DNA of 55,566 nucleotides from Myxococcota bacterium. Its GTDB lineage: Bacteria; Myxococcota_A; UBA9160; UBA4427. Positions 24,627-33,675 of this stretch are shown piece after piece. Where the stretch lies: positions 1 to 55,566 of the forward strand of contig JANQEL010000249.1 of the NCBI GenBank assembly GCA_028278345.1. The letters are read 5' to 3'. Within the stretch, counting starts at the first letter, position 1; the number at the start of each line of letters is the position of its first letter. The notes beneath the pieces are model-generated. The model did no database searches. It saw only the letters and a list, made by a program, of their open reading frames with translations, and was not told the origin of the DNA. The translations under genes were made by a program, and so were the position numbers.

Positions 24627-25889
24627 TCAGATCGTCTCGAACCAGGAGCGCAGCGGCCCCTGGCTGCGGACGTGCAGCTCGGCCTGCAGGAAGCGCACGC
24701 CGTGGATCGCGAAGCTCGCGACCATCCAGGCGAGCATCGCGTAGACACCGAACTCCGCGTCGAAGAAGAGCAGCGAGAGGGCGAGGATCGCGAGGTTCGG
24801 GTTGCGCCGGGTCGTGATCAGGCGGAAGTGCGAGTCGAAGGGCTTCCAGGTGTGGATGCGCACGCGGTAGCGCTTCTTGAACCGCCACTCGAGCAGGCGC
24901 ACGGCGGCGTAGAAGAAGAAGGTGAACGCCGCGACCGCGTGCCAGCCGGTGGGCGTCGGGCTCGGGTTCGTCCCCCACCAGAAGGCGAGCCACCAGAAGG
25001 GCGGATGGATCAGGTCGATTGCATGGTCGAACAAGCCGCCCCAGCGCGTCGAGGTCTGGGTGACCCGTGCGAGCTTGCCGTCGAGGGTGTCGAAGTACGA
25101 CATCAGCAAGCCGACGACGATGCCCAGCGCGTGCTGCCCCGTCGCGAAGAGCCACAGCGTCACGAAGACCAGACCCAGACTGATCGTGGTGAGTGCATTC
25201 GGCGAGAGACCGAGGCGCGCGGCGAGCCGGGTGCCGTGATAGGCGGGAGTCGGGTAGACGAACTTCGTGATGAAGTCGGTGACGCCCTTGTAGGCGAGGT
25301 CGAAGGTGCGTCGCTCGATGTCGTCAATCGTCGAGGCGTCGATCCGGGCCACGAAGGGGCGCGTCATCTTGCGCAATTCGCTGTTGTAGATCTCGGGGAG
25401 CGCCGCGGCGTCGAGCTGGGTCGTGCCCGCGGGCAGGGCCGAGGTCTCGATCTCACCGCCTTCGAGCAGGGCGCGCCAGCTCTCCACCTCGTCGCCGTCG
25501 CAGTAGGCCGCGACGGGGATCACCCGTCCGTCGCTGCCGGGCATCGTCATCACGGCGGGCGCATCGCGCAGCAGCAGGTAGCCGGCCGCGCGATCGAAGA
25601 AGTGATCGGCGCGCAGCATCGCCACCGGGGAGGCGAGGTTCGCGTCGGGATCGTCGAAGGCCTTCAGCCCCTCGGCCTTGAGCTGGCGCTTGAGCCGATG
25701 CGACATCGGGCGACGCCAGACCTCGATCGGGCTCTCGCCGAGCAGGAGGTAGCGGCCACCGGCGCGCTCGGACGCATCGCGCACGGCGGAGGCGGGCAGG
25801 AGCCCGGCGCGCTGCGCCTCGGGGTGCTGCGTCGGCGTGAGGCTGGGGTTCAGCGACGGATTGTCTGCAGTGGTGGTCATCGACGGCAT
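24627..25889 (-). CDS. CDP-alcohol phosphatidyltransferase with extra N-terminal domain
   Basis: 420-residue membrane enzyme. The C-terminal half carries the complete CDP-alcohol motif D-x2-DG-x2-AR-x8-G-x3-D-x3-D: Asp267, Asp270, Asp288 and Asp292, in SYFDTLDGKLAR onward, within about six membrane helices. It would exchange CMP of a CDP-activated group for an alcohol such as inositol, glycerol phosphate or another polar head (family knowledge). The first 180 residues are soluble and resemble a reduced sugar-nucleotidyltransferase-like domain, as in archaeal/thermophile di-myo-inositol-phosphate synthases, but without an obvious intact nucleotide-binding loop. ATG 25889 follows GGGAGG by about 11 bases; 25931 and 25880 are alternatives. 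Confidence 0.88.
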   Translation of the reverse strand: MPSMTTTADNPSLNPSLTPTQHPEAQRAGLLPASAVRDASERAGGRYLLLGESPIEVWRRPMSHRLKRQLKAEGLKAFDDPDANLASPVAMLRADHFFDRAAGYLLLRDAPAVMTMPGSDGRVIPVAAYCDGDEVESWRALLEGGEIETSALPAGTTQLDAAALPEIYNSELRKMTRPFVARIDASTIDDIERRTFDLAYKGVTDFITKFVYPTPAYHGTRLAARLGLSPNALTTISLGLVFVTLWLFATGQHALGIVVGLLMSYFDTLDGKLARVTQTSTRWGGLFDHAIDLIHPPFWWLAFWWGTNPSPTPTGWHAVAAFTFFFYAAVRLLEWRFKKRYRVRIHTWKPFDSHFRLITTRRNPNLAILALSLLFFDAEFGVYAMLAWMVASFAIHGVRFLQAELHVRSQGPLRSWFETI

Positions 25890-26082
25890 GGACCCGGGAG
25901 CCTCCCGGTGAATGCGGAGCCTAGCCCGCATGATTCACCAAGTCTTGATTGCGCTGCGACATCGACACTCCCCATGTGCGTCGATGCGAGCGCGATCGCT
26001 TGCTTGTGAGAATGAAACGTTGATTGGTCCGCGGCGTTCGTCACGCGACAGCCTTCGCCCGAATTCGTGATGGGAGATCGGC

Positions 26083-27798
26083 CTACGGTTTCGTGCGTTC
26101 GTCGTGCGGCAGCCCGATCAAGCGATACCCGCTCCAGACTTCGGAGTCGTCGCGCAGGCCGAGTCGCGGGGCGGGGTAGGGCGTGCATGGCAGGGGAGCT
26201 TCCCAGCATTGTTGGCCGCGCACCGGAACGTTCAACGCGATGCCATGTCGCGTGTGCACGACCTTGGTTTTCGCCACGCGCCTCCCGCGTGGGGTGTCGG
26301 ATCCAATCACCCAGGCCTCGAGGGTCGAGGCCATATGGGCGCAGTAGAGGGCTAGACACGCAGCTCCGGCGATTCGGCCCGCTCGGCCGATCGTTTTTTT
26401 CGCTTTTTCCGGCGTGGGGCGGGCGGCCAGCCAGGCCGCCGGGATCCAGAGCACGGCACCCAGGAAGCGGGGGTCCGGGGCCGAGGCGAACCACGCCGCC
26501 AGCGCCACCCAGCAGGGGGCGATCGCGAGCCCTCTGGGGTCCCGAGAGGGCATCTCGGCCCGCTTGCTGCGAATCCGGGCCAGCATCCCGAAGAAGAGGA
26601 GGTATGCGCCGGGAAAGACGAAGAAGGCGATCGACTCCGACTGTTTGAAACGCGCCTGCCACCAGGGCCCGAGCCAATCCCAGTTGCCCAGCACCTCGGC
26701 GGGTTCCCGACCCGGGGCGCGGGCCCAGCTGCGGATCCAGTCGACCTCGGCCTGCGCCCGCTCCTCGGGGAGCTGCCATTCGACGCCGGGTCCGAACCAG
26801 GTGAAGGGGTAGACGGGGTAACCGCTGAGTTCGATGCCGCGGGCGAGCCAGGGCCCGGCGATCCAGAGCACTAGCACCGCCGCGGCCGCGTACGCGCGGG
26901 CCGAGGGACGATCCGTGCGGTGGGTCGACCCCACATGCCACGCTACGGCCAGGGCGAGGCTTCCCGCGAAGGCGGCGAAGCTGAGCTTCACCGTCACGCC
27001 GACCGCCGCCACCCCCGCGAGCGCGAGGAAGGTCTGCGAGCGGGCTGGCTCTTCGCGCGAACCGAACAGATCGAGAGCGAGGGATGCGGCGGTGATGCCG
27101 ACGACGAGCACGAGCCAATCCGGGCTGCTCCGCGACACGTGCATCACCGTCGCCGCGTAGGCGAGGGGGAGGAGCAACCCGAGTTCGAAGTGGCGTCGTC
27201 TTTCGTCTTCGGCGCCAGCGGCGCGAGCGATGCGTTCTCCGGCAGCGAGCAGGATCACCAGGCTCGTGGTGATTTCGTGGCCGCGCAGGGCGCCGACGAG
27301 ATCGTCGAGACTCGCCATCCAGAGAAAGGCCGTGCTGTTGAAGGCGAGGCGTCCGTGAAGGTTCGCGAGTCCGCCGACCAGGGGATGCTCGGCGGCCCAT
27401 TTAATCGAACCCAGGTGATAGAGGCCGGCGTCGACCGTGAGCAGCGGACCGAGGCTTCGATTGGCAAGCCACAGGCCGAAGAGCGCGAAGCCGATCCAGA
27501 CGAGCGGCTGGTCTCGCAACCCGCCGCGCACGTCGTCGAACCACCCCCGCCCGTGCCACAGCAAGCCCGCCGCACCCGCAGCGATCAGCGGAAGGGAGAC
27601 CGCGACTCCGCCCAGGGGAAGGAAGAAGTGCACGATCTCGAGGGCGCCGATCCAACTCGCCCACCCGAGCCAGAACGAGTTCGCGAACCCGGGCGCGCCC
27701 TGGCTCGCAACCGCACGGTGCAGCAGGCCACCGAGCCCGGCGAAGCAGGCCCACAGGACCAGCCAGCAAAGCGCGAGCCCCAGCATGGCGGAGATCAT
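26083..27798 (-). CDS. Polytopic membrane protein, GT-C/LIC_10190-like
   Basis: 571-residue integral membrane protein with roughly ten to twelve hydrophobic helices, then a soluble tail of about 90 residues with several Cys (e.g. GQQCWEAPLPC). An early loop after TM3/4 contains LLTVDAGLYHLGSIKW, with an acidic residue where GT-C glycosyltransferases place a catalytic Asp. A later loop has the SGYPVYPFTW motif seen in LIC_10190-type membrane proteins. A lipid-linked sugar transferase role is plausible but unproven. ATG 27798 lies 21 bases after the HCCA-isomerase-like gene, so it belongs to the same minus-strand unit. Confidence 0.8.
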   Translation of the reverse strand: MISAMLGLALCWLVLWACFAGLGGLLHRAVASQGAPGFANSFWLGWASWIGALEIVHFFLPLGGVAVSLPLIAAGAAGLLWHGRGWFDDVRGGLRDQPLVWIGFALFGLWLANRSLGPLLTVDAGLYHLGSIKWAAEHPLVGGLANLHGRLAFNSTAFLWMASLDDLVGALRGHEITTSLVILLAAGERIARAAGAEDERRRHFELGLLLPLAYAATVMHVSRSSPDWLVLVVGITAASLALDLFGSREEPARSQTFLALAGVAAVGVTVKLSFAAFAGSLALAVAWHVGSTHRTDRPSARAYAAAAVLVLWIAGPWLARGIELSGYPVYPFTWFGPGVEWQLPEERAQAEVDWIRSWARAPGREPAEVLGNWDWLGPWWQARFKQSESIAFFVFPGAYLLFFGMLARIRSKRAEMPSRDPRGLAIAPCWVALAAWFASAPDPRFLGAVLWIPAAWLAARPTPEKAKKTIGRAGRIAGAACLALYCAHMASTLEAWVIGSDTPRGRRVAKTKVVHTRHGIALNVPVRGQQCWEAPLPCTPYPAPRLGLRDDSEVWSGYRLIGLPHDERTKP

Positions 27799-27819
27799 GG
27801 CTGCCCCCCGCCGGCGAGA

Positions 27820-28452
27820 CTACCCAGCGCCGCCTCCGCGTGCGAATGCGATCGCGTCGCCCATGCGATCGCCGCCCCAGAAGAGTTCTTCGCCGACGCT
27901 GAAGGTCGGTGCGCCGAAGATCCCGAGGGCATCGGCCCGGGCGTTCTGTTCGCGCAGGCGTTTCTTGTTCTCGTCCGAACCCGCTCGTTCGATCAGGTCA
28001 TCGGCCGGTAGTGCCAGCGCGGCGAGGATGTCGCCGATGCAATCGGGGTCGGCGATGTCGCGCCCATCGGCGAAGTTCGCGTGATAGACCGCGCGCACGA
28101 AATCGGGCAGCCACCCTTCGCCCTTGCCGAGCACGGCGACCCGCGCCGCGAGCAGCCCGTTCATCGGGAACTTCTCCGGCCGCACGAAGGGCAGGCCGTG
28201 GGCTTCGCACAGGCGCTCCATGTCGCGCCACATATATGCGCCCTTGCGCGGGTAGAGGTTGAAGGGGGAGTCGTTCCAGCCCTGATCGCGAAAGATCGGC
28301 CCCAGCAGGAAGGGCTCCCACACCACCTCGATGCCGGCGACCTCGGCCACTTTCGCGATGCGCGCCGAGGCCGGGTACGAGTAGGTGCTCGCGAACTCGA
28401 ACCAGAAGTGGATCGCGGGAAGCGATCCGGAACCGTCGTTCGAAGCCGTCAT
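27820..28452 (-). CDS. 2-hydroxychromene-2-carboxylate isomerase/DsbA-fold protein
   Basis: 210-residue thioredoxin-fold protein of the HCCA isomerase (kappa-GST-like) group. The N-terminal strand HFWFEFASTYSYPAS replaces the CxxC of DsbA with Ser residues that bind glutathione in HCCA isomerases. The C-terminal IFGAPTFSVGEELFWGGDRM is diagnostic of this family. In characterised members it isomerises a ring-cleavage product in naphthalene-type degradation; here the substrate is unknown. The ATG at 28452 is one base after the stop of the MetS-like small gene, so it is probably coupled to the transporter operon. Confidence 0.9.
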   Translation of the reverse strand: MTASNDGSGSLPAIHFWFEFASTYSYPASARIAKVAEVAGIEVVWEPFLLGPIFRDQGWNDSPFNLYPRKGAYMWRDMERLCEAHGLPFVRPEKFPMNGLLAARVAVLGKGEGWLPDFVRAVYHANFADGRDIADPDCIGDILAALALPADDLIERAGSDENKKRLREQNARADALGIFGAPTFSVGEELFWGGDRMGDAIAFARGGGAG

Positions 28453-28453
28453 C

Positions 28454-28555
28454 CTACTGATCCGGCGAACCGAGCACTTTGGCGTAGCAGAAGACGAGCA
28501 GGCTCAAGACGACCCCGATCGAGCCCAACATGAAGATCCAACCCGCTGCGGTCAT
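28454..28555 (-). CDS. MetS-like small subunit of NSS transporter (33 aa)
   Basis: A 33-residue reading frame, MTAAGWIFMLGSIGVVLSLL onward, consisting of one membrane helix and a short tail (FCYAKVLGSPDQ). Size, single helix and position right after an NSS symporter match MetS-type small subunits, required for activity of the MetPS transporter of Corynebacterium (established). A GAGG-containing ribosome site precedes the ATG at 28555. It starts 11 bases after the symporter stop, and its TAG is one base before the next ATG, so it is tightly packed between genes. Easily missed because of its length. Confidence 0.8.
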   Translation of the reverse strand: MTAAGWIFMLGSIGVVLSLLVFCYAKVLGSPDQ

Positions 28556-28566
28556 GGTTTTCTTCC

Positions 28567-30216
28567 TCAACCCTGGTGGTGAGCGGCTTCTTCGTCCCAA
28601 CGCGACCCGGCGATGCGCACGAGCACCAGGAAGAGCACGAAGACCCCGACGATCACGCCGACCGTCACCAGTGGAATGCCGCCCTGGCGCAGGCTCTCGA
28701 TGTATCCCGGCAGGTTCTGGTTCGACCAGAGCGCGAAGATGGTGAGTAGATAGAGGGGCGAGACGTACTTCACGACGAAGCGGAAGACCTTGGGCAGATT
28801 GATCTGTGCCCCGCGCTGGGCTTCTTCGACGCCCTTGTCGACGCCGAGCACCCAACCGAAGAGGATCACCTGCAACGTCGCGAGCACGAAGATGCCCGCC
28901 GTGCCGATCCAGAAGTCCATCGTGTCGAGCGCCGCGAGCCCTTCACTGAAGTAGACGACGAAGAGCGAGCCCGCGCCGGTGAGCAGGCCGAGCAGGGTCA
29001 CCGAGGTGTGGCGGTTGATGTCGAGGCCCTCTTCGAGGAAGGCGATCCCGGGCTGCAGCATCGAAAGACTGCTCGTGATGGCGGCCAGGAAGAGCATGAA
29101 GAACCAGAGGAAGCCGAAGAAGGCGCCCCCGGGCATGTAGAGGAAGACGACGGGAAGGGCGTTGAAGCCCAGACCGAAGGTGCCTCCGGTCGCCCCGGCT
29201 GCGCCGAGGAAGATGAAGGCCGCCGGGATCGTGATCAGCCCGCCCAGGCAGACCTCGAAGAACTCATTCGTCGACGAAGCCGTGAGTCCCGAGAGCACGA
29301 CGTCCTTGTCGCGCTGCAGATAGCTCGCGTAGTTGATGATGATCCCGAAGCCGACCGAGAGCGAGAAGAAGATCTGCCCCGTTGCGGCCAACCACACGCC
29401 GGGATCCGCGAGGCTCCCGACCCAGGCACCATCGGCCGCGGACGACTTCGGGTTCCACATGAAGCCGAGGCCGTTCAATACGTTCTGGTCGGGCAACTCC
29501 GGGTTCGGCGTGCCGAGGGTGAGCACGCGAACGAGCACGACGACGGCGCACAGCGCCATCGCGGGGACCGCGTACTTGCAGAATGTCTCGATGCCCCGCG
29601 ACACCCCGCGGTAGATGAAGATGAAGTTCACCGCGAAGACGAGTGCCCATAAGTAGACGGAGGTCGCGACGCCGCCATCGCCCAGGCCGTTGGCCCCGAT
29701 GCCGACGAAGTCGCCGAACCAGGCCGCGCTGCGTTCGCCATAGGCCGAGGGGTCGTTGCCGAGGTCGATCGAGCCCGTGAGATAGGCGAGGGCGTAACCC
29801 AGGCACCAGGATTCGATCACGACGTAGTACATGTAGATGATGATCGGGATCAGGACGCCGAGGGCCCCCATGAAGCGCCAGCGTGGCTTGCCCGCGACGG
29901 CGCCGTAGATGGCGGGGCTCGAGTGGAAGCCCATGCGTCCGCCCATGCGCCCCATCGTCCACTCCGCCCAGCAGATCGGGATGCCGAGCAGAAGGAAGGC
30001 GATGAAGTAGGGGACCATGAAGGCGCCACCGCCGTTCTCGGCGGCCTGGCCGGGGAAGCGAAGGAAGTTGCCGAGGCCCACGGCCGAGCCGGCGACGGCG
30101 AAGATCACCCCGACGCGGCTGGTCCATTGGTCGCGCTGCTTGCGGATGGGCCGACCGCCCCCGGCCTCGCCTGCCTGTCCTTCTGCCTGCCCTTCTTCCT
30201 GCCCTTCTTCCTGCAT
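28567..30216 (-). CDS. Neurotransmitter:sodium symporter (NSS) family transporter
   Basis: 549-residue Na+-coupled transporter with the LeuT fold and about twelve helices. TM1 shows SAVGLGNFLRFPGQAAENGG, the unwound substrate/Na+ site of NSS proteins. TM6/7 regions IFFSLSVGFGIIINYASY and ASSTNEFFEV also fit. Probable substrates are amino acids or other small amines (family knowledge). The N-terminal 20 residues are an unusual Glu/Gln/Gly repeat (EEGQ, EEGQ, AEGQ). ATG 30216 is preferred over a TTG at 30282. Paired with the MetS-like gene downstream. Confidence 0.92.
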   Translation of the reverse strand: MQEEGQEEGQAEGQAGEAGGGRPIRKQRDQWTSRVGVIFAVAGSAVGLGNFLRFPGQAAENGGGAFMVPYFIAFLLLGIPICWAEWTMGRMGGRMGFHSSPAIYGAVAGKPRWRFMGALGVLIPIIIYMYYVVIESWCLGYALAYLTGSIDLGNDPSAYGERSAAWFGDFVGIGANGLGDGGVATSVYLWALVFAVNFIFIYRGVSRGIETFCKYAVPAMALCAVVVLVRVLTLGTPNPELPDQNVLNGLGFMWNPKSSAADGAWVGSLADPGVWLAATGQIFFSLSVGFGIIINYASYLQRDKDVVLSGLTASSTNEFFEVCLGGLITIPAAFIFLGAAGATGGTFGLGFNALPVVFLYMPGGAFFGFLWFFMLFLAAITSSLSMLQPGIAFLEEGLDINRHTSVTLLGLLTGAGSLFVVYFSEGLAALDTMDFWIGTAGIFVLATLQVILFGWVLGVDKGVEEAQRGAQINLPKVFRFVVKYVSPLYLLTIFALWSNQNLPGYIESLRQGGIPLVTVGVIVGVFVLFLVLVRIAGSRWDEEAAHHQG

Positions 30217-30371
30217 CTGCCAGAGCCCCCCTCTCCATGCACGATACGCGGCGGAGCCTAACGCCTTGAGCGTTGGCTTCAAAGCACGTATCGGTCAGGC
30301 GCCCGAAACGGTTTACGCTCGGGCGTTCGAAGTGCGGGGGCGGCCCCGCGAAATCGCTTCCGGGAGAACGC

Positions 30372-31478
30372 GTGCAAGTCGATCGGGTCGTCGCTGGCAG
30401 TCTTCGCGTGCTCGCCGGGGCGTTGCTGGTGCTCGCGATCTTTCGCATGGGCGTGGCCGTGCGCGGCAATGTCCCCGATCACCCGGGTCACGCTTCGCGT
30501 TTCTCCCTCCTCGCCCTGGGCGACACCGGAAAGGTCCACCGGCCCTTCGCGTGGCTCTTCGAGGGCCAGCTCTCGGTTGGGCGCGATCTCGTAGCCGAGG
30601 ATCGCGCACACCCGGTCGATGCCGTGCTCTTCCTGGGCGACAACTTCTACATGCGCGGTCTGCGCTCGAACGAACTCGTCGAGCGGATTCGCATGAACCT
30701 GGCCCTGCCGTACTGCGGCCTGGTGTCGCTATCCGGGCCTCGCTCTTCCGAAGTTGCCGGGAGTTGTGTCGGCGAGCGGGCCCTCAACATTCCACGTCCG
30801 CTCTATGCCGTGTTGGGCAACCACGATCATCTGAGCCGCGAAAGCCCGACACTGCAGCGTGACGCGGTGCCGGCCTACATCGACAACTGGCAGCTCTCGA
30901 CCGAGGTCGTGACGCATCGAAGGCTCGCGCCCGGCATCGACCTCATTCTGCTCGACTCGAGCGAGATCGAGCGCGGCGGGTTCACAGCGTTGCACCGCGA
31001 GGCGCTCGCGGGGGCGCTGGGTGCGAGCGCGGGCCCGTGGCGGTTGATCGCGTCGCACGCGGGTGGCGCGGTGGAAGACCACGGAGGCCTGCCCGATGCG
31101 TCGACGGTTCGCGGTCGCTTCGGCGCCTTCGTGGCCCGGGCGATCGCGGATGCGAACGCACCGGTTCAGCTCTTTCTCGCAGGTCATCACCACACCCTCC
31201 AGGCGGTGGAGGGGGAGGGGGGGCTGGGTCCCGCGCTGCACGTGATCGCCGGGAGTGGCTCGCGCTCGCGACCGCTGGGGCGATCTCATCCCCGGGTGCT
31301 CTACTCCCGCGTCGGTCTCGGCTTCGCGCGCATCGACTTCGTGGCGCGGGATCGCGGCGAGCACGTCGAGGTCTCGCTCTTCGAATCCGCTCCCTGGCCC
31401 GTGCTGCGTACGGGGCCAGCCACGCGGGGCGCGGTGTTTCGCGTCGATCTCGACGGGCGGATCCGGGCCCTCGATTGA
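30372..31478 (+). CDS. Metallophosphoesterase, membrane-anchored or secreted
   Basis: 368-residue calcineurin-like phosphoesterase. A hydrophobic segment at residues 8-27 acts as signal or anchor. Metal-site motifs appear in order: LLALGDTGK (Asp51), LFLGDNFY (Asp90, Asn91), LGNHDH (Asn150, His151), IASHAGG, and AGHHH. This is the arrangement of purple-acid-phosphatase-like enzymes acting outside the cytoplasm. The substrate is a phosphomonoester or phosphodiester, not determinable here. GTG 30372 is preceded by GGGAG (30362-30366); a TTG upstream at 30273 would bury the signal. Divergent from the NSS gene. Confidence 0.88.
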   Translation: MQVDRVVAGSLRVLAGALLVLAIFRMGVAVRGNVPDHPGHASRFSLLALGDTGKVHRPFAWLFEGQLSVGRDLVAEDRAHPVDAVLFLGDNFYMRGLRSNELVERIRMNLALPYCGLVSLSGPRSSEVAGSCVGERALNIPRPLYAVLGNHDHLSRESPTLQRDAVPAYIDNWQLSTEVVTHRRLAPGIDLILLDSSEIERGGFTALHREALAGALGASAGPWRLIASHAGGAVEDHGGLPDASTVRGRFGAFVARAIADANAPVQLFLAGHHHTLQAVEGEGGLGPALHVIAGSGSRSRPLGRSHPRVLYSRVGLGFARIDFVARDRGEHVEVSLFESAPWPVLRTGPATRGAVFRVDLDGRIRALD

Positions 31479-31626
31479 GGCGCCCGGGTGTTCTCGTCAC
31501 GCGAAAGTTTCGCTCCCATCGAATCGAAGGGCGGATGGAACCATCTGAATCGGCCGAGAATCGAATTCGCGATCGATCGCGCTCCGGCGGTCGATTAGGA
31601 TACCTGTGCATAGTGGGGGGATTCAG

Positions 31627-33669
31627 ATGCGAAAGTTCCTGGGTGGCGTGTTCCTGCTCGTCATCGTGCTCGGTGTCGGCGTCGCCGTGGCGGTCAGCAA
31701 TCTCGACACCTATCTGAACGACAACAAGGCCTGGGTCGAGGAGCAGATCGAGGCGGCCCTCGTGCGACCGGTTTCCTTCGACGAGGTCGGTCTTTCGTTC
31801 ACCAGCGGCCTGGGGGTTCGGGTCAGCGGTTTCCGCATTGGCGAAGACCCCGACTATCTCTACGATCAGGGAGAAGGCGATTTCTTCTCCGTCGACGAGG
31901 CGAGCGTGCGCGTCGCGATCTGGCCTGCCCTCTTCGGGCGTATCGAAGTCACCAGGATCGCCTTCCACGACGTGACCCTCGTCGTGGTGAACGACGTCTT
32001 CGGGATGAACATCGACACCCTCGGTGGTGCGCCGACCGAGGCGCCCGGAGAAGAGGTTGCGAGCGCTCCCGCGGAGCCGGCGGGCGGTGCCGGCGAAGAC
32101 ACCGACGGTGTTGCCGAAACCTTTACCGTGGCCGTCGCCGAGATCCGGGGTGGACGCCTTCGCTACATCGACCGCGCCGCGGACCCGATGGCCGAAGTCG
32201 AGATCGAGCGCCTGGCGTTCACCGCTACCGACGTGGGGCTGCTGAATCCCCTGGCCTTCCGACTCACCGGCGAACTGCTCGGCGAGGACGACACGCGCAG
32301 CAATCTCGAGATCGAGGGCGATTTCGGTCCGCTTCCCGAGCTTGCCGGCGTGCCGACGCCCCTCGACATCCGGTTCGAGATCGATCCCATTCGCATGGAC
32401 GGGTTGCGCGAGTTGCCCGGATTGCGCGACGCGATCGACCCCAACCTGCCGATCGCCGGCACGATGAAACTCTCGGGCCGTGCGTCGGGACATCTCGAAC
32501 GACCGGCCCTCGAACTCGATCTCGACGCGACGGATGCGCTGGTCTCCTGGTCGGAAGAAGGGCGCAAGGATCGCGGCGTGCCCCTCGAAGTGGCCTTCGA
32601 CGTCGGGATGACGGATCGCGACGTCCAGATCCGCTCCGCCGACTTCGTGGTGGCGGGGGTGGCGGCGCATCTCGAGGGCAAGGTCGAGAACCTCGACGAT
32701 CCCACGGTGGATCTCGCCATGGAGATCTTCGACGGGCGCATCGACCTCGACGGCGGCTGGAAGACCGATGGCGCTCTCGCGCTGGTCGCGAACATGCAGG
32801 ACATCGACCTCGGCGCGATCACCCGGGCCTTCGCGAGCCAGGGTGTGCAGGTCGTGGATGGCCGCATGAACATGTCCCTCGACCTGAGCGGGCAGGGCAC
32901 CACCGTCGACGCATTGCTGGAAGGGATGACGGGGCGGGGACGCGTTTCGATCGACGGTGGCGTGCTCCACGACGTGAACCTCGTCGAGGAAGCGCTCGCC
33001 GGCTTCACCGGTATCCCCGGGCTTTCCTCCCAGCTTCCGGCGAAGCTCGAAGAGGACTATCCCGCGCTGTTCAACACCGGGGAGACCCAGTTCGATCAAC
33101 TCGAGGCGAACATCGAGGTGCGCGATGGCCGCCTTCACATCGGCGGCATCGAAGTGGACGTGGCCGACTTCGGACTGCGCGGCGAAGGGACGCTCTCCCT
33201 GGTGGGTGAGCTCGATCTCGGGACCCGCCTCGCGCTCTCCGAATCGATCAGCGAGAACCTGATCGACCGGGCCAAGCCGCTCAAGCACCTGCGAAACGAA
33301 GCTGGCCGGATCGAAATTCCACTCCGCATCGGTGGCGAGCTGCCCGAGGTGTCCGCGAAACCGGAAGGCGACGAGATCGCCAGCCGTCTCGGTGCGGGCG
33401 CAGCGGAACGTCTCGTCGACAAGGGAGAGAAGAAGCTCGAAAAGGCGGTCGGCAAGGCCGCAGACAAGGGCGAGAAGAAGCTCGACAAGGCCGTCGACAA
33501 GGCGTTCGGCAAGCTCACGAAGAAGAGCAAGAAGAAGAAAAAGAAGAAGCGCAAGGCGCAGGCCGCGGCCGAAGAGGAGACGACCCCCGCCGAGGTGGAC
33601 GAAGGCGTGAGCGGCGGCGAAAACGTCGACGACGAGGAGCGGGAGTTGCTCGAAAGCCTGCTCGAGTAA
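31627..33669 (+). CDS. AsmA-like envelope protein with Lys-rich tail
   Basis: 680-residue protein with an N-terminal membrane helix (residues about 4-23, KFLGGVFLLVIVLGVGVAVA) and a long periplasmic region of repeating beta strands typical of AsmA/TamB-type lipid-transport or membrane-assembly proteins. The AsmA pattern is clear in GRIEVTRIAFHDVTLVVV near 95 and GLRGEGTLSLVGELDLGTR near 520. The C-terminus has amphipathic KAADKGEKKLDKAVDKA-like repeats, a cluster of about ten Lys and an acidic end. ATG 31627 has a run of G six bases upstream; GTG 31606 is possible. Not closely coupled to its neighbours. Confidence 0.87.
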   Translation: MRKFLGGVFLLVIVLGVGVAVAVSNLDTYLNDNKAWVEEQIEAALVRPVSFDEVGLSFTSGLGVRVSGFRIGEDPDYLYDQGEGDFFSVDEASVRVAIWPALFGRIEVTRIAFHDVTLVVVNDVFGMNIDTLGGAPTEAPGEEVASAPAEPAGGAGEDTDGVAETFTVAVAEIRGGRLRYIDRAADPMAEVEIERLAFTATDVGLLNPLAFRLTGELLGEDDTRSNLEIEGDFGPLPELAGVPTPLDIRFEIDPIRMDGLRELPGLRDAIDPNLPIAGTMKLSGRASGHLERPALELDLDATDALVSWSEEGRKDRGVPLEVAFDVGMTDRDVQIRSADFVVAGVAAHLEGKVENLDDPTVDLAMEIFDGRIDLDGGWKTDGALALVANMQDIDLGAITRAFASQGVQVVDGRMNMSLDLSGQGTTVDALLEGMTGRGRVSIDGGVLHDVNLVEEALAGFTGIPGLSSQLPAKLEEDYPALFNTGETQFDQLEANIEVRDGRLHIGGIEVDVADFGLRGEGTLSLVGELDLGTRLALSESISENLIDRAKPLKHLRNEAGRIEIPLRIGGELPEVSAKPEGDEIASRLGAGAAERLVDKGEKKLEKAVGKAADKGEKKLDKAVDKAFGKLTKKSKKKKKKKRKAQAAAEEETTPAEVDEGVSGGENVDDEERELLESLLE

Positions 33670-33675
33670 CGGCGC

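Noticed and set aside
30217..30371. TTG starts extending the NSS symporter and the metallophosphoesterase toward each other
   Set aside because: Both would overlap the divergent promoter gap and add non-family residues, while internal ATG/GTG starts with ribosome sites give normal N-termini.
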